Assembly (NCBI RefSeq): GCF_000427825.1
Contig: NZ_KE386593.1
Location: 661,847 to 725,846, forward strand
Source: Thermocrispum municipale DSM 44069
Lineage (GTDB): Bacteria; Actinomycetota; Actinomycetes; Mycobacteriales; Pseudonocardiaceae
Length of the DNA: 64,000 bases
Direction of reading: 5' to 3'
Both the position numbers and the translations under genes were made by a program. Below the pieces are notes generated by a model. The model saw only the letters and a list, made by a program, of their open reading frames with translations, was not told where the DNA came from and made no database searches. This document shows positions 25,389-34,263 of the stretch, piece by piece (within the stretch, counting starts at the first letter, position 1; each line of letters starts with the position of its first letter).

Positions 25389-26255
25389 ATGACCGCCACC
25401 GCACCCGAACAGCCGGTGCCGTTCGCAGCGGCCAGCCAACCGCGTCCACTGGGCGACGGGACGTTCACCACGGCCTTGCGCTCAGAATGGTCCATCAACG
25501 GTCACCCCCACGGGGGGTTCGTGACGGCGTTGATCGCGCGGACCGCGATGCTGGTGGCCGCCGAGCACGAAGGTGTCAACGGCGACCCGATCGCGGTCAG
25601 CACGGAGTTCCTGCACGCCACCAGCCTCGGGCCGGTGCTGCTGCGCACGGATGTCCGCAAGGTCGGCAGGCAGACGTCGGTGATCGCGGTGACCCTCGAG
25701 CAGCGCGGCCGAAGCTGTGTGGAGTCGAGGGTGGTGATCGGCCGCCTGCCCGCGCAGCGACCGGGGTGGGTGGATCTGCCGGTGATGCCCGCAGAGCCGC
25801 CGGCGAACGCGCTCCCGCTGGGGGAGGAGATGCCCGGCGTCGGGCCATCGGTCTTCCGGCTCGCCCAGGGATGCGACGTGCGGATGGATTCCAGCGCGGC
25901 GGCCCTGCTCGCCCGCAGGCCGGTGCGGCCGGCACCCGGTGCACGGGATCGACAGCGGCCACCTCGGATGCGGCTGTGGGTGCGCCCGCGCAACGCGGAG
26001 GCCGACGTGTACTTCGCGCTGCTGGCCGGCGACATCAACCCGCCGATGCCGTTCCTGATCGGTCGGCCGGGGTGGGCGCCGACGGTGCAGTTGACCGCGT
26101 TCGTGCGGGCCCGGCCGTTGCCCGGCTGGCTGCGGGTTCACGTGGAGAGCCGCGCGGTCGGCGGGAGCTGGTTCGACTCCGACGCCACGGTGCTGGACAC
26201 CAGCGGGCAGCTGGTGTGTCAGACCCGTCAGCTGGCGCTCACGCCTGGTCCGTGA
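25389..26255 (+). CDS. Acyl-CoA thioesterase-like protein (TesB-type double hotdog)
   Basis: 288 aa. The N-terminal hotdog has WSINGHPHGGFVTALIART and VSTEFLHATSLGPVLLRTDV. The second half has FLIGRPGWAPTVQLTAFVRARP and a closing VLDTSGQLVCQTRQLALTP. This is the thioesterase-like superfamily common in actinobacteria, expected to cleave acyl-CoA in the cytosol. It is close behind proline dehydrogenase, but a functional link is not evident. Its final codons seed a repeat array downstream. Confidence 0.82.
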   Translation: MTATAPEQPVPFAAASQPRPLGDGTFTTALRSEWSINGHPHGGFVTALIARTAMLVAAEHEGVNGDPIAVSTEFLHATSLGPVLLRTDVRKVGRQTSVIAVTLEQRGRSCVESRVVIGRLPAQRPGWVDLPVMPAEPPANALPLGEEMPGVGPSVFRLAQGCDVRMDSSAAALLARRPVRPAPGARDRQRPPRMRLWVRPRNAEADVYFALLAGDINPPMPFLIGRPGWAPTVQLTAFVRARPLPGWLRVHVESRAVGGSWFDSDATVLDTSGQLVCQTRQLALTPGP

Positions 26256-26500
26256 ACGCACGCCGTGCGGTGCGCCCGCCTGGGTCGTGAACGCACACCG
26301 TGCGGTGCTCACGCCCGGGCGGTGAACGCATCCTTGCGGTGCGCCCGCCTGGGTCGTGAAGATGGGCGTTGTGCTGCCCGGCCGGGCCGTGAACGCACAC
26401 CGGTGGCGCTGATGCCGGGTCTGTGAACGCCCGCCGTACGGTGCTCCGTCTGGGGCAGTGAAAGCACGCTCTCCGATGCGCACGTTCGGTCCGCGAGCGC
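26232..26500 (+). repeat. About 35-bp tandem array, eight units, phased on the thioesterase stop codon
   Basis: The first unit is the gene's own end, with TGA at 26253. The same context (cc/tcGTGAACGCAC) returns with TGA at 26288, 26323, 26357, 26390, 26424 and 26459, then CGA at 26494. Steps are 35, 35, 34, 33, 34, 35 and 35. The period is not a multiple of three, so it is not coding. It fills the whole gap up to proC and is the clearest of the stop-anchored arrays. Confidence 0.92.
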
Positions 26501-26531
26501 ACCGGTCGCGGGGCGCTTCTACAGTGTGGGC

Positions 26532-27344
26532 ATGAGCAATCCCGTCATCGCGGTCATCGGAGCGGGCAAGATCGGGGAGGCCCTGCTGTCCGGCTTGCTG
26601 GCAGGCGGTCACCAGCCGGACGAGCTGCTGTTCACCGAACGCCACCCCGAGCGGTCCGCTCAGCTCACCGAGCAGTACGGCATCCGCGGCGTCACCCTCG
26701 AGGACGCGGCCAAGACCGCCGACGTTCTGGTGGTGTCGGTCAAGCCGCAGGACATCGAACCGTTGTTGGCCGATCTTGCTCCGTTGGTCACCGCGCGGAC
26801 GTTGATTGTCTCGCTGTGCGCAGGCCTGCCGACGACGCTGTTCGAGCAGCGGTTGGGCGAGGTCCCGGTCGTACGCGTCATGCCGAACACGCCGATGCTG
26901 GTCGGCGAGGCGATGAGCGTGGCTTCACCAGGCAAGTACGCCAACCCCGACCACGTGGCAATGGTCGAAAAGATGTTGTCGCACGTCGGCAAGGTCATCG
27001 AGCTGCCGGAGAGCCAGCAGGACGCGGTCACCGCGCTGTCCGGGTCCGGTCCCGCGTACTTCTACTACCTGGTGGAAGCCATGATCGACGCGGGCATCCT
27101 GCTGGGGCTGCCGCGCTCGGTGGCGGAGCAGTTGATCATCCAGTCCGCGGTGGGTGCGGCGAAGATGCTGGCGAGCTCCGACGAACACCCGGTGTTGCTG
27201 CGCGAGGCGGTGACGTCGCCCGCGGGCACCACGATCAACGCGATCCGGGAGCTGGAGAAGCACGGCGTGCGGGCCGCGCTGTTGGATGCCATCGAGGCGG
27301 CCAGGGATCGGTCGGTCGAGCTCGGCAAAGCGCACGAAGGCTGA
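26532..27344 (+). CDS. proC: Pyrroline-5-carboxylate reductase
   Basis: 270 aa. ProC reduces pyrroline-5-carboxylate to proline with NAD(P)H. The Rossmann start VIAVIGAGKIGEALLSGLL, VVSVKPQDIEPLL, VVRVMPNTPMLVGEAMS and the C-terminal dimer motif LREAVTSPAGTTINAIRELE are all present. ATG 26532 is chosen over GTG 26526 since it leads directly into the Rossmann strand. Position matches Rv0500, ahead of the same small genes. Confidence 0.95.
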   Translation: MSNPVIAVIGAGKIGEALLSGLLAGGHQPDELLFTERHPERSAQLTEQYGIRGVTLEDAAKTADVLVVSVKPQDIEPLLADLAPLVTARTLIVSLCAGLPTTLFEQRLGEVPVVRVMPNTPMLVGEAMSVASPGKYANPDHVAMVEKMLSHVGKVIELPESQQDAVTALSGSGPAYFYYLVEAMIDAGILLGLPRSVAEQLIIQSAVGAAKMLASSDEHPVLLREAVTSPAGTTINAIRELEKHGVRAALLDAIEAARDRSVELGKAHEG

Positions 27345-27384
27345 GCGGGCGCTCGGGCCTTGGCCGGGGGTCCAGAACGCCCGC

Positions 27385-27640
27385 CGGGTATCACCGGCCC
27401 GCAGCGGGTCTCGTGACCGCCGACCCGCGCCGTTTCCTCGGGATCACCGGCCGGGCTGTCTCGTGGGGACCACCTGCCCGTAGCGGTCCTCGGGATCACC
27501 GGCCGGGCCGTCTCATCGGGACCACCTGCCCGTAGCGGTCGTCGGAGCGACCGGTCGCGCCGCCTCGTGGGGACCACCGGCTTGCGCCATTCTGTCGGGG
27601 CCACCAGCTGATGTCGCCCCGTCCGGACCACCGGCCGACC
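27385..27640 (+). repeat. 26-bp (52-bp higher-order) tandem repeats downstream of proC
   Basis: Roughly ten imperfect 26-base units alternate between a CTCGGGATCACCGGCC type and a GTGGGGACCACCTGCCC type. The 52-base pair of units starts at 27439, 27491, 27543 and 27596. Resemblance to the proC tail is weak, so unlike the other arrays a gene-end origin is uncertain. No reading frame is supported. Confidence 0.8.
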
Positions 27641-27898
27641 ACCGCCCTTCACCCGTGTGGTGTACTTCTCCCCGGCTGCTCGTATGCCGCCGGGTCCGCC
27701 CGGGAGGAGCAGCAAATATCACACGGATGGCCCTTGGCGCGGCAACGACACGCCGAATCAGGTTGCGAGTTCGCGGCAAAACGGACGCTCATGTCGCAAG
27801 AGTCACAGCGGTCCCGCTAGGCTCACAGGTAGCACGCACGTGTCGACACCGCCGGTGGGGAAGCCGAGCGGCGCGAGGCGTGTCCCAGGAGTCTGACT
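27641..27898. other. Gap before the excisionase-type gene, probable promoter
   Basis: About 260 bases with no plausible gene. Base composition is more mixed than in the array (for example CAAATATCACACGGATGG near 27713), as expected for a promoter region of the following small regulator. Nothing more specific is recognised. Confidence 0.4.
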
Positions 27899-28114
27899 AT
27901 GCCGCAGAAGAAGGGCCCCGAGTCGGTTACGCCGGGCGAGGTGCAGTTTCTCACCGTCGCCGAGGTCGCCGCGATGATGCGGGTGTCCAAAATGACCGTG
28001 TACCGCCTGGTGCACTCGGGCGAGCTGCCCGCGGTGCGGGTGGGCAAGTCGTTCCGAGTGCCGGAGAAGGCCGTGCACTCCTATCTGGAGAGCGCGTATT
28101 ACGACGTCGGGTGA
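27899..28114 (+). CDS. Excisionase/MerR-type small DNA-binding protein (Rv0500A-like)
   Basis: 71 aa, a single winged HTH. EVQFLTVAEVAAMMRVSKMT and VYRLVHSGELPAVRVGKSFR followed by an E-K-A-VHSYLE helix give the usual HTH_17 domain. It is a distant relative of BldC, which is also present at 54 kb. It lies directly upstream of bS22, as does Rv0500A. Probably a nucleoid-associated or regulatory protein; targets are unknown. Confidence 0.88.
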   Translation: MPQKKGPESVTPGEVQFLTVAEVAAMMRVSKMTVYRLVHSGELPAVRVGKSFRVPEKAVHSYLESAYYDVG

Positions 28115-28257
28115 CGTCGCCGCGGACGGTGCGATGGCGAACGGGTACTGCCCAGCTCGCTGGAGCCGGCGTGGGTTGATGGAGCAGGACAAAGCCCGGC
28201 GGGCGGCGCTTGATAATCTCGCCAAGCTGGTTCTAGTCGTTCAAAGAGGAGTGCCCT

Positions 28258-28359
28258 GTGGGCTCGGTGATCAAGAAGCGTCGTAAGCGCATGTCCAAGA
28301 AGAAGCACCGCAAGCTGTTGCGGCGTACTCGAGTTCAGCGTCGTAAGCAGGGCAAGTAA
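28258..28359 (+). CDS. Small ribosomal subunit protein bS22
   Basis: 33 aa: GTG 28258 to TAA 28357-28359, with AGAGGAG seven bases before the start. Sixteen of the 33 residues are Lys or Arg, including [20 protein letters not shown]. This is the actinobacterial AURKAIP1/COX24-domain peptide, found on mycobacterial 30S subunits as bS22 and related to mitochondrial mS38. Its place after the excisionase-type gene matches Rv0500A-Rv0500B. A GATAAT-like -10 lies near 28214. Confidence 0.92.
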   Translation: MGSVIKKRRKRMSKKKHRKLLRRTRVQRRKQGK

Positions 28360-28367
28360 GAGTTTCA

Positions 28368-28382
28368 CTGCCGTTTCGGCAG
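28368..28382 (+). terminator. Short hairpin after bS22
   Basis: CTGCCG-ttt-CGGCAG, a 6-bp stem nine bases past the stop, without a U-tract. A weak candidate terminator for the abundant bS22 message. Confidence 0.35.
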
Positions 28383-28566
28383 AAGTCGTTCGCGCCTACT
28401 CGGCCGGCTGGCGCCGATGTCCGTCTGCGGTCGAGGTTGTTAACAGCGCGTTATCGCCCTAGGGATGGCCGCACACGCGGAGTAGCATCGCAAGTGCGCC
28501 GCGCCGGATTCGTGGCGGGCGCACCTGTTGTTCGTCGATGTCCTCGCGTTTCATCCCGGGAGCCGT

Positions 28567-29604
28567 ATGCCGTCCAACATCGTGCTGGTCACTGGGGTCG
28601 GCGGCGAACTGGGCGGAAAACTGCTCGTCAGGCTGGGCAGCAACCCGGACTTCGAGCGGGTGATCGGCGTGGACACGGTCCCTCCGCCGCCGCGGGTTGC
28701 CGCCCGGCTCGGGCGCGCCGAGTTCGTGCGTGCGGACATCCGTAACCCGCTCATCGCCAAGATCATTTCCACGGCCCGGGTGGACACGGTGGTGCACGCA
28801 TCGACCACCGCGCACCCGGCAGGCCCTGCCCGGCGGGGTGCGATCAAGGAAATGAACGTCATCGGCACGATGCGGCTGCTCGCGGCGTGCCAACGGTCGC
28901 TGTTGGTGCGCAAGCTGGTCGTCAAATCGACGGCCGCGGTGTACGGCACGGGTTCGCGTTCGCCCGCGGTGTTCGACGAGGAAGCGCCGCTGCGGCCGCC
29001 GTCGCCCACCGGTTACGTCGCCGACGCGGTCGAGGTCGAGGGTTACGTGCGTGGGCTGCAGCGCAGGCGGCCGGACATCGAGGTGACGGTCGCCCGCTTC
29101 ACCAACCTGATCGGCCCGCAGGTGGACACGGTGACGACGCGGTACTTCGCGCTGCCGGTCGTGCCGACGATCTTGGGTTACGACGCCCGCATTCAGCTGG
29201 TGCATTCCGCGGACGCGCTCAGCGTGCTGGAGCTGGCCACCGTGGCCGACAAGCCCGGCGTGTTCAACGTCGGTGGCGACGGCGTGCTGACGTTGTCGCA
29301 GGCGATCCGGCGCGCGGGCCGCGTCGAGCTGCCGCTGCCGAAGGGCCTGCTGCCGTCGATCGGCAAGGTGCTGCGGGGCGCGAAAGTGGTCGATTTCTCC
29401 CACGACCGGCTGCAGATGCTGCAACACGGCCTGGTGGTGGACACGACGAGATTGAAGCGAGAGTTCGGTTACGTACCTCGCTGGTCGACGCTCGAAGCGT
29501 TCGACGACTACGTGCAGGGTCGGGGGCTGCGTCCGGTGGTCGACGGCGGCGCGGTGTCGGAGTCACTGAGCAGGGTGGCACTGGCCGCGGCGCGTCGCAG
29601 ATGA
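28567..29604 (+). CDS. Extended SDR / NAD-dependent epimerase-like protein (Rv0501 GalE2-like)
   Basis: 345 aa. The NAD-binding motif is VLVTGVGGELGGKLLVRL, followed by FVRADIRNPLIAKII and KLVVKSTAAVYGTGSRSP (the Ser/Thr-X-X-Val-Tyr region). The usual catalytic YxxxK is not seen: GYVADAVEVEGYVRG has the Tyr but Ala in place of Lys. So it may bind NAD without classic epimerase chemistry, or use another residue. The later VFNVGGDGVLTLSQAIRRAG is typical of the extended family. ATG 28567 fits the family start. Confidence 0.82.
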   Translation: MPSNIVLVTGVGGELGGKLLVRLGSNPDFERVIGVDTVPPPPRVAARLGRAEFVRADIRNPLIAKIISTARVDTVVHASTTAHPAGPARRGAIKEMNVIGTMRLLAACQRSLLVRKLVVKSTAAVYGTGSRSPAVFDEEAPLRPPSPTGYVADAVEVEGYVRGLQRRRPDIEVTVARFTNLIGPQVDTVTTRYFALPVVPTILGYDARIQLVHSADALSVLELATVADKPGVFNVGGDGVLTLSQAIRRAGRVELPLPKGLLPSIGKVLRGAKVVDFSHDRLQMLQHGLVVDTTRLKREFGYVPRWSTLEAFDDYVQGRGLRPVVDGGAVSESLSRVALAAARRR

Positions 29605-29625
29605 TCCGCACAACCTGGAGTAGTG

Positions 29626-30636
29626 ATGGTGGATAGAGATCCCGCACCGGACTTCGTTCGAGCCGGCGGCACGGGGGCCGACGTCCTCGGTGCAGGGTCT
29701 GCCCAGGTGATCCCGCTGCCCGGGCGTGAGCGGCAGAGCAGGTCGGTCGCCGAACCGCATGACGCCGAGGTGCTCGCGATGCCTGCCGTGCGCAAGGCAC
29801 GCATCGAGCCCGAGCCGGATCCGTTGACGCGGGCGCTCGAGTTCGTGCACAACAGGCTGACCGGGAACTACGACGTCGACGAGTTCGGCTTCGACGAGGA
29901 ACTGACCGAGTCGCTCGTGCTGCCCGTGCTGCGCGTGCTGTACGACAAGTGGTTCCGGGTGACCACGTACGGCGACGAGAATCTGCCCGCCGACGGCGGT
30001 GCGCTGTTGGTCTTCAACCACTCGGGCACGATCCCGCTCGACGCGCTGATGGCGTCGGTGGCGGTGCACGAGGCGTCCGGCAGGCATGCCCGGCATCTGG
30101 CCGCCGACCTGGTCTTCAAGCTCCCGTTCGTCGGGCCGTTCGCGCGCAAGGTCGGGCACACGCTGGCATGCAACGCCGACGCCGAGCGTCTACTGAACGA
30201 CGGCGAGCTGGTCGGCGTCTTTCCCGAGGGCTTCAAAGGGATCGGCAAACCGTTCTCGTCGCGGTACAAGCTGCAGCGGTTCGGCCGGGGCGGCTTCGTC
30301 GCGGCCGCGCTGCGCAGCGGCGTGCCGATCGTGCCGTGCGCCATCGTCGGCGCCGAGGAGATTTACCCGAAGATCGGCGACATCAAGCCGCTCGCGCGGT
30401 TGCTCGGCCTGCCGTACTTCCCGGTCACACCGTTGTTCCCACTGCTCGGTCCGCTCGGCGCGATCCCGCTGCCGACGAAGTGGCACATCGAGTTCGGCGA
30501 CCCGGTGCGCACCGACGCGATGCAGGTGGACGTGGACGACCCGATGGCGGTGTTCACGGTCGCCGACCAGGTGCGCGAGACGATCCAGCGGATGCTGTAC
30601 GCGCGGCTGGCCGAGCGGGGCGGCGTCTTCCGGTGA
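29626..30636 (+). CDS. Lysophospholipid acyltransferase-family protein (Rv0502-like)
   Basis: 336 aa. A PlsC-type domain covers about 110-320. Motif I appears as FNHSGTIPLDAL, with the His and Asp separated by six residues rather than the standard four. Motif III is VGVFPEGFKGIGKP. An N-terminal hundred residues are less conserved. It should transfer an acyl chain in phospholipid or glycolipid synthesis at the membrane. It starts 21 bases after the SDR gene, so probably in the same transcript. Confidence 0.82.
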   Translation: MVDRDPAPDFVRAGGTGADVLGAGSAQVIPLPGRERQSRSVAEPHDAEVLAMPAVRKARIEPEPDPLTRALEFVHNRLTGNYDVDEFGFDEELTESLVLPVLRVLYDKWFRVTTYGDENLPADGGALLVFNHSGTIPLDALMASVAVHEASGRHARHLAADLVFKLPFVGPFARKVGHTLACNADAERLLNDGELVGVFPEGFKGIGKPFSSRYKLQRFGRGGFVAAALRSGVPIVPCAIVGAEEIYPKIGDIKPLARLLGLPYFPVTPLFPLLGPLGAIPLPTKWHIEFGDPVRTDAMQVDVDDPMAVFTVADQVRETIQRMLYARLAERGGVFR

Positions 30637-30710
30637 GGTGGACTGGTCGCGGTCGGCGCCGGCATCCAGCCGACTCGGTGCGGTAGCTCTCGCCTGGGAC
30701 CCGGCAACGA

Positions 30711-30945
30711 GCGTGCCGCCTGACCGAAGCCGGCGGCGAGCCGGACCGGGTGCCGTTTCACCAGGCCCTGCGGCGAGCCGGATCGGGTGCTGGTTCACCA
30801 GGCCCTGCGGCAAGCCGGACCGGTTGCCATTTCACCAGGCCCTGCGGCGAGCCGTGCCGGTCGCGGGCGGGCTGCCTGGCCGGGCTCGCGGCGCCAACTC
30901 TGAGCCTGCCGCCTGACTAGCGCTTCCGGTAAGCCAAACCGGCGG
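30711..30945 (-). repeat. 37-bp tandem array anchored on the stop of the HAD-IB gene
   Basis: Units with TTCACCAGGCCCTGCGGC and AAGCCGGACCGG occur at 37-base steps; the CCA triplet lies at 30761, 30798 and 30835, with a partial unit at about 30724. The same pattern, in degenerate form, ends in the last codons of the - strand HAD gene (30917-30945), where CCA corresponds to CTA, the complement of its TAG stop. It fills the gap between two convergent genes. Confidence 0.82.
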
Positions 30946-31828
30946 CCAGCACACCCGCCAACGCCCCGGCGCCCAGCACCGACGGCACGCCGATCTTGGC
31001 CGCCTTACGGCCGGTCCGCCAATCGCGGATCTCCCACTGCCGTTCGCGCGCGACGTCCCGCAGCCCGGTGTCCGGGTTGATCGCCACGGCCGTGCCCACC
31101 ACCGACAGCATCGGCACGTCGTTGAGCGAGTCCGAGTACGCCGTGCAGCGCTTGAGGTTCAAGCCCTCCTTCGCCGCCAACGCGCGGACGGCGTGCGCCT
31201 TCGCGCGGCCGTGCAGCAGGTCGCCGACCAGCCTGCCGGTGTAGACGCCGTCCTTCTGCTCGGCGACCGTGCCCAGCGCGCCGGTCAACCCGAGTTTGCG
31301 CGCGATCATGTTGGCGATCTCCACCGGCGTCGCGGTCACCAGCCACACCCGCTGGCCTGCGTCCAGGTGCAGCTGGGCCAGCGCCTGGGTGCCGGACCAG
31401 ATCTTGTCCGCCATCAGCTCGTCGTAGATCTCCTCACCGACGGCGTTCAGCTCGGCGACGCTGCGCCCGGCCACGAACGACAGCGCCCGCTCGCGCGGCG
31501 AGTTCACGTCGCCCTCTTTGCCGCCGATGCGGAACTTCAGCTGCTGCCACGCGAACCCCGCGAGGTCGGCGGTGGTGAAGTACTTCCTGGCGGCCAACCC
31601 GCGGGCCAGGTGGAACAACGACGAGCCCATCATCATCGTGTTGTCCACGTCGAAGAACGCGGCCGCGGTCAGATCCGGCGTGACCGGTTTGGAGTCCTTC
31701 GCGGGCTCGGCTTGCTTGCTGTCCTTCTCCAGCGAGACGGCGGCCTCCGCGGAGGCTTCCCCGGCTTCTGCGGCCCGCTTCTCGACGTCGCGCGGCGATT
31801 CCCTGCTCCACCACAACGACACGCGCAC
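30917..31828 (-). CDS. HAD-IB family phosphatase (SerB1-like)
   Basis: 303 aa from GTG 31828. A 45-residue Ala/Glu/Lys-rich N-terminus precedes the HAD core: nucleophile motif FFDVDNTMM, motif [13 protein letters not shown], and motif [13 protein letters not shown]. The C-terminus has a short hydrophobic segment ending AGLAYRKR, suggesting a membrane anchor. Related proteins are called phosphoserine phosphatase SerB1 (Rv0505c), but HAD-IB enzymes have diverse phosphoester substrates. Its 3' end seeds a repeat array. Confidence 0.87.
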   Translation of the reverse strand: MRVSLWWSRESPRDVEKRAAEAGEASAEAAVSLEKDSKQAEPAKDSKPVTPDLTAAAFFDVDNTMMMGSSLFHLARGLAARKYFTTADLAGFAWQQLKFRIGGKEGDVNSPRERALSFVAGRSVAELNAVGEEIYDELMADKIWSGTQALAQLHLDAGQRVWLVTATPVEIANMIARKLGLTGALGTVAEQKDGVYTGRLVGDLLHGRAKAHAVRALAAKEGLNLKRCTAYSDSLNDVPMLSVVGTAVAINPDTGLRDVARERQWEIRDWRTGRKAAKIGVPSVLGAGALAGVLAAGLAYRKR

Positions 31829-32012
31829 CGCCTCCCAGCAAGCATCTCGTCCTGCTACTTACAGACTATCCAGCTGCGCCAACCACGTCTGGTTCGTCCC
31901 GTGATCATGCACCGGCCGTGTCGAGCTGCGGTGAACAGGCTCGGCGCGGGATGTGTGCTCCCGGTGAACGGTTCGGACACCTGACCGAAATCCCAGGTGA
32001 GCGGCCGGTCGG

Positions 32013-33191
32013 CTACTTGAGCCGCAAGCCGAGGTCGAGCTTGGTGAGGTCTTCCAGCAACGGGATGAGGGGAAGTTCCGGTGGCCGCTTGGTGGGCTGC
32101 TCCGGTGCGGGTTCGCTCGATTCGCGATCCGGCAGCGGCGGCAGCTCGATCGTCGGCGGATCGGTGTCATTGCCGGAGCCACCGTCGGAGCTGTCCGGCT
32201 CTTTCGACGACTTGTCGCCGGACTCACCACCGGACGGAGCGCCGGCGGTCTTCTCCGCCGACGGTGTGCGGCTTTCCTTGCCCTCCGCGGGTGCGCGGCT
32301 GGCACGCGGGCTCACGGCCGTCCGCGGCGAGTCCTCGGGCGGCTGGCACACCATGTCGGCGGGCAACGCTCCGAGTGCGTCCTCGTGCCCGGAGGTGATC
32401 TGGTCGCACGACCAGCGGTCCAGCAGGGCGCTCGCCCGCTGCTGCACTCGATCGAGCAGTTCGATGCTGCCGTCGAACTGGCCGACGGCGCCGGCAGGTA
32501 CGGCCGATCGCATGTCGGCCAGCCGCGTGGAGTTCCTCGACGCCCAGTCGCGCAGCGTGCGGAGGTCTCCGCCGTTGGTTTGCGGCGCGTAGCTGGTGAT
32601 GGCCCGGGAGGCCGAGGCGACGGTCCGGTTCAGGTCGGCGATCAATGTGCGATAGCCGGCCAGTTCCTCCGCGGTGGCGCCGCCGTCCGATCGGTCGCGC
32701 TCGCTCAGCGCGGCCAGCTCGGCGATCCGGATCTCAGCCAGCTCGAGCTGCTTGAGCGCCTTGCCGCTGGGCGAGAACGTCAGGTCCAGCGAGATCGACT
32801 CGGTGGTGCGCTTGACGTCGTAGAGCCATTCGCCGGGCAGCGCGCTCTGGGCCAACTCGATGCCGAAGGCGCCCAGCGCGACGATCCCGGCCGCGGTCGC
32901 CGCGGCCCACAGACCCGCCTTGCGGCGCTGCTTGTGCGTCGGCCGGATCGGGTGAACCTCCGGCTCCTCGTCGGCCTGCTGGATCGTGGCGGCTTCGGCC
33001 AGTACGGCCGCCTTCATCCGCTCCCGCGCCGAGGCCTCCAGGACGGGTTCCGAGCCCAGCTCACGCAGCATCTCCACGACCGCAAGCTCATCGTCGAACT
33101 CCTCGGCCGCTGTGTGCCCAGGACGATCGACGGCCTCGGCGAAGCGATCACTGGCTTCGCGCGGCCGTCGGAACCATACGGGCTCGTTCAC
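32013..33191 (-). CDS. RsbN-like transmembrane anti-sigma factor (DUF5667)
   Basis: 392 aa from GTG 33191. An N-terminal cytosolic part (about 1-80) with ELAVVEMLRELGSEPVLEA is the expected sigma-binding region. One transmembrane helix (about 83-107) follows KQRRKAG. The outside domain has LPGEWLYDVKRTTESISLDL and LAEIRIAELAAL, typical of DUF5667, then an acidic Pro/Ser-rich tail. It is immediately downstream of the BldN-like sigma gene, as in Streptomyces bldN-rsbN, so it should hold that sigma at the membrane. Confidence 0.82.
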   Translation of the reverse strand: MNEPVWFRRPREASDRFAEAVDRPGHTAAEEFDDELAVVEMLRELGSEPVLEASARERMKAAVLAEAATIQQADEEPEVHPIRPTHKQRRKAGLWAAATAAGIVALGAFGIELAQSALPGEWLYDVKRTTESISLDLTFSPSGKALKQLELAEIRIAELAALSERDRSDGGATAEELAGYRTLIADLNRTVASASRAITSYAPQTNGGDLRTLRDWASRNSTRLADMRSAVPAGAVGQFDGSIELLDRVQQRASALLDRWSCDQITSGHEDALGALPADMVCQPPEDSPRTAVSPRASRAPAEGKESRTPSAEKTAGAPSGGESGDKSSKEPDSSDGGSGNDTDPPTIELPPLPDRESSEPAPEQPTKRPPELPLIPLLEDLTKLDLGLRLK

Positions 33192-33300
33192 GCTGCAATC
33201 CTGACTAGGAGGTCTCTCGTGATGACCCAACGACCAGCGGGATGCGCGGTTACGCCGGCCCACCCGGCAGAACCGTGCCGCCTCGCGGCCGTTGTCACGG

Positions 33301-34011
33301 TCATCTCGTCCCCCGTGGCAGAAGCTGCGCCAGGCGGCGCACCGCGCGGTGCTGCAATGCCTTCACCGCGCCCTCGTTGCGGCGCATGATCACCGCGGTC
33401 TCGGCGACCGACAGCCCCTGCAGGAACCGCAACACGATGCATTCTCGCTGGTCATCGCCCAGTTCGGCGATGCAGCGGAGCAGCTGCTCCTTCGTCGCCA
33501 TGGCCATGACCTTCTGCTCCGGGCCGTCGTTGGCCCGGTGCTCGGCCAGGTAAGGCACCGGCCCGGCGTCGGCGATCTCACCCGTGGTGATCTCTCGCCG
33601 GTACTGGCTGGACTTGACGTGGTCGAGGACCAGGTTGCGGGCGATGGTGATGAACCACGCGCCAACATCCCTGCCTTGGTACGTGACCGAGCGGATCCGC
33701 CGCAGCGCGCGCAGGAACGTCTCGCTGGTGACGTCCTCGGCGACTTCCCGGTCCCCCAGCCGGAACAGCACGTAACGGAAGACGGTGTCGACGTAGCGGT
33801 CGTACAACGCGGCGAACGCCTGCTGATCGCCGGCTTGCGCGGCCCGTACCAGCCGCCAGCCCTCAGCGGTCTCGGCACCCGCGTCCGCGCCACCGGTCTC
33901 GGTGGCGGGGCGGGTCCCTGGCACGGGCTGCCGGCGAGTGGTCGTCATGGCCGTGGTCGCTCCGGGGCGCGCCGCGGACACATGCCGAAGACCAGCCATG
34001 GTGTTGGACAC
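33301..34011 (-). CDS. bldN: BldN-like ECF sigma factor
   Basis: 236 aa from GTG 34011 (GAGGAG five bases upstream). Region 2 is FAALYDRYVDTVFRYVLFRL through DVGAWFITIARNLVLDHVKS, and region 4 is ECIVLRFLQGLSVAETAVIM with NEGAVKALQHRAVRRLAQLL. These stretches are very close to what I recall of Streptomyces BldN, which drives aerial development. A non-conserved N-terminal extension of about 50 residues recalls the BldN pro-sequence. The anti-sigma partner follows. The 252-bp divergent upstream gap is relatively A/T-rich and must hold the promoter. Confidence 0.8.
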   Translation of the reverse strand: MSNTMAGLRHVSAARPGATTAMTTTRRQPVPGTRPATETGGADAGAETAEGWRLVRAAQAGDQQAFAALYDRYVDTVFRYVLFRLGDREVAEDVTSETFLRALRRIRSVTYQGRDVGAWFITIARNLVLDHVKSSQYRREITTGEIADAGPVPYLAEHRANDGPEQKVMAMATKEQLLRCIAELGDDQRECIVLRFLQGLSVAETAVIMRRNEGAVKALQHRAVRRLAQLLPRGTR

Positions 34012-34263
34012 ATGGTCTCCTCGCTCTGTGCGTCGTCGAACCTGGCAAGCGTCACGCTCGGTGACAGCAACCCCACGAGCGTGCGAAGCATACGTTGTCG
34101 GAACACTTGTTTGGTAGTGCTCGGAGTGACTGATTCAGCGACGATCGTCCGAATGTCGTATGACGTCACAACCCGATAGCGGTTCGGTTCCGAGTAGCTA
34201 GCCACCGGGCTCATCGGTCAAGATGGCTGCCAACCTCGACATCCCCGAGCGCGAAGGAGGGCC

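Noticed and set aside
26232-26500. CRISPR array, because of regular 35-base spacing
   Set aside because: Whole units repeat with no unique spacers, drift is spread through the unit, there are no cas genes, and the first unit is coding sequence.
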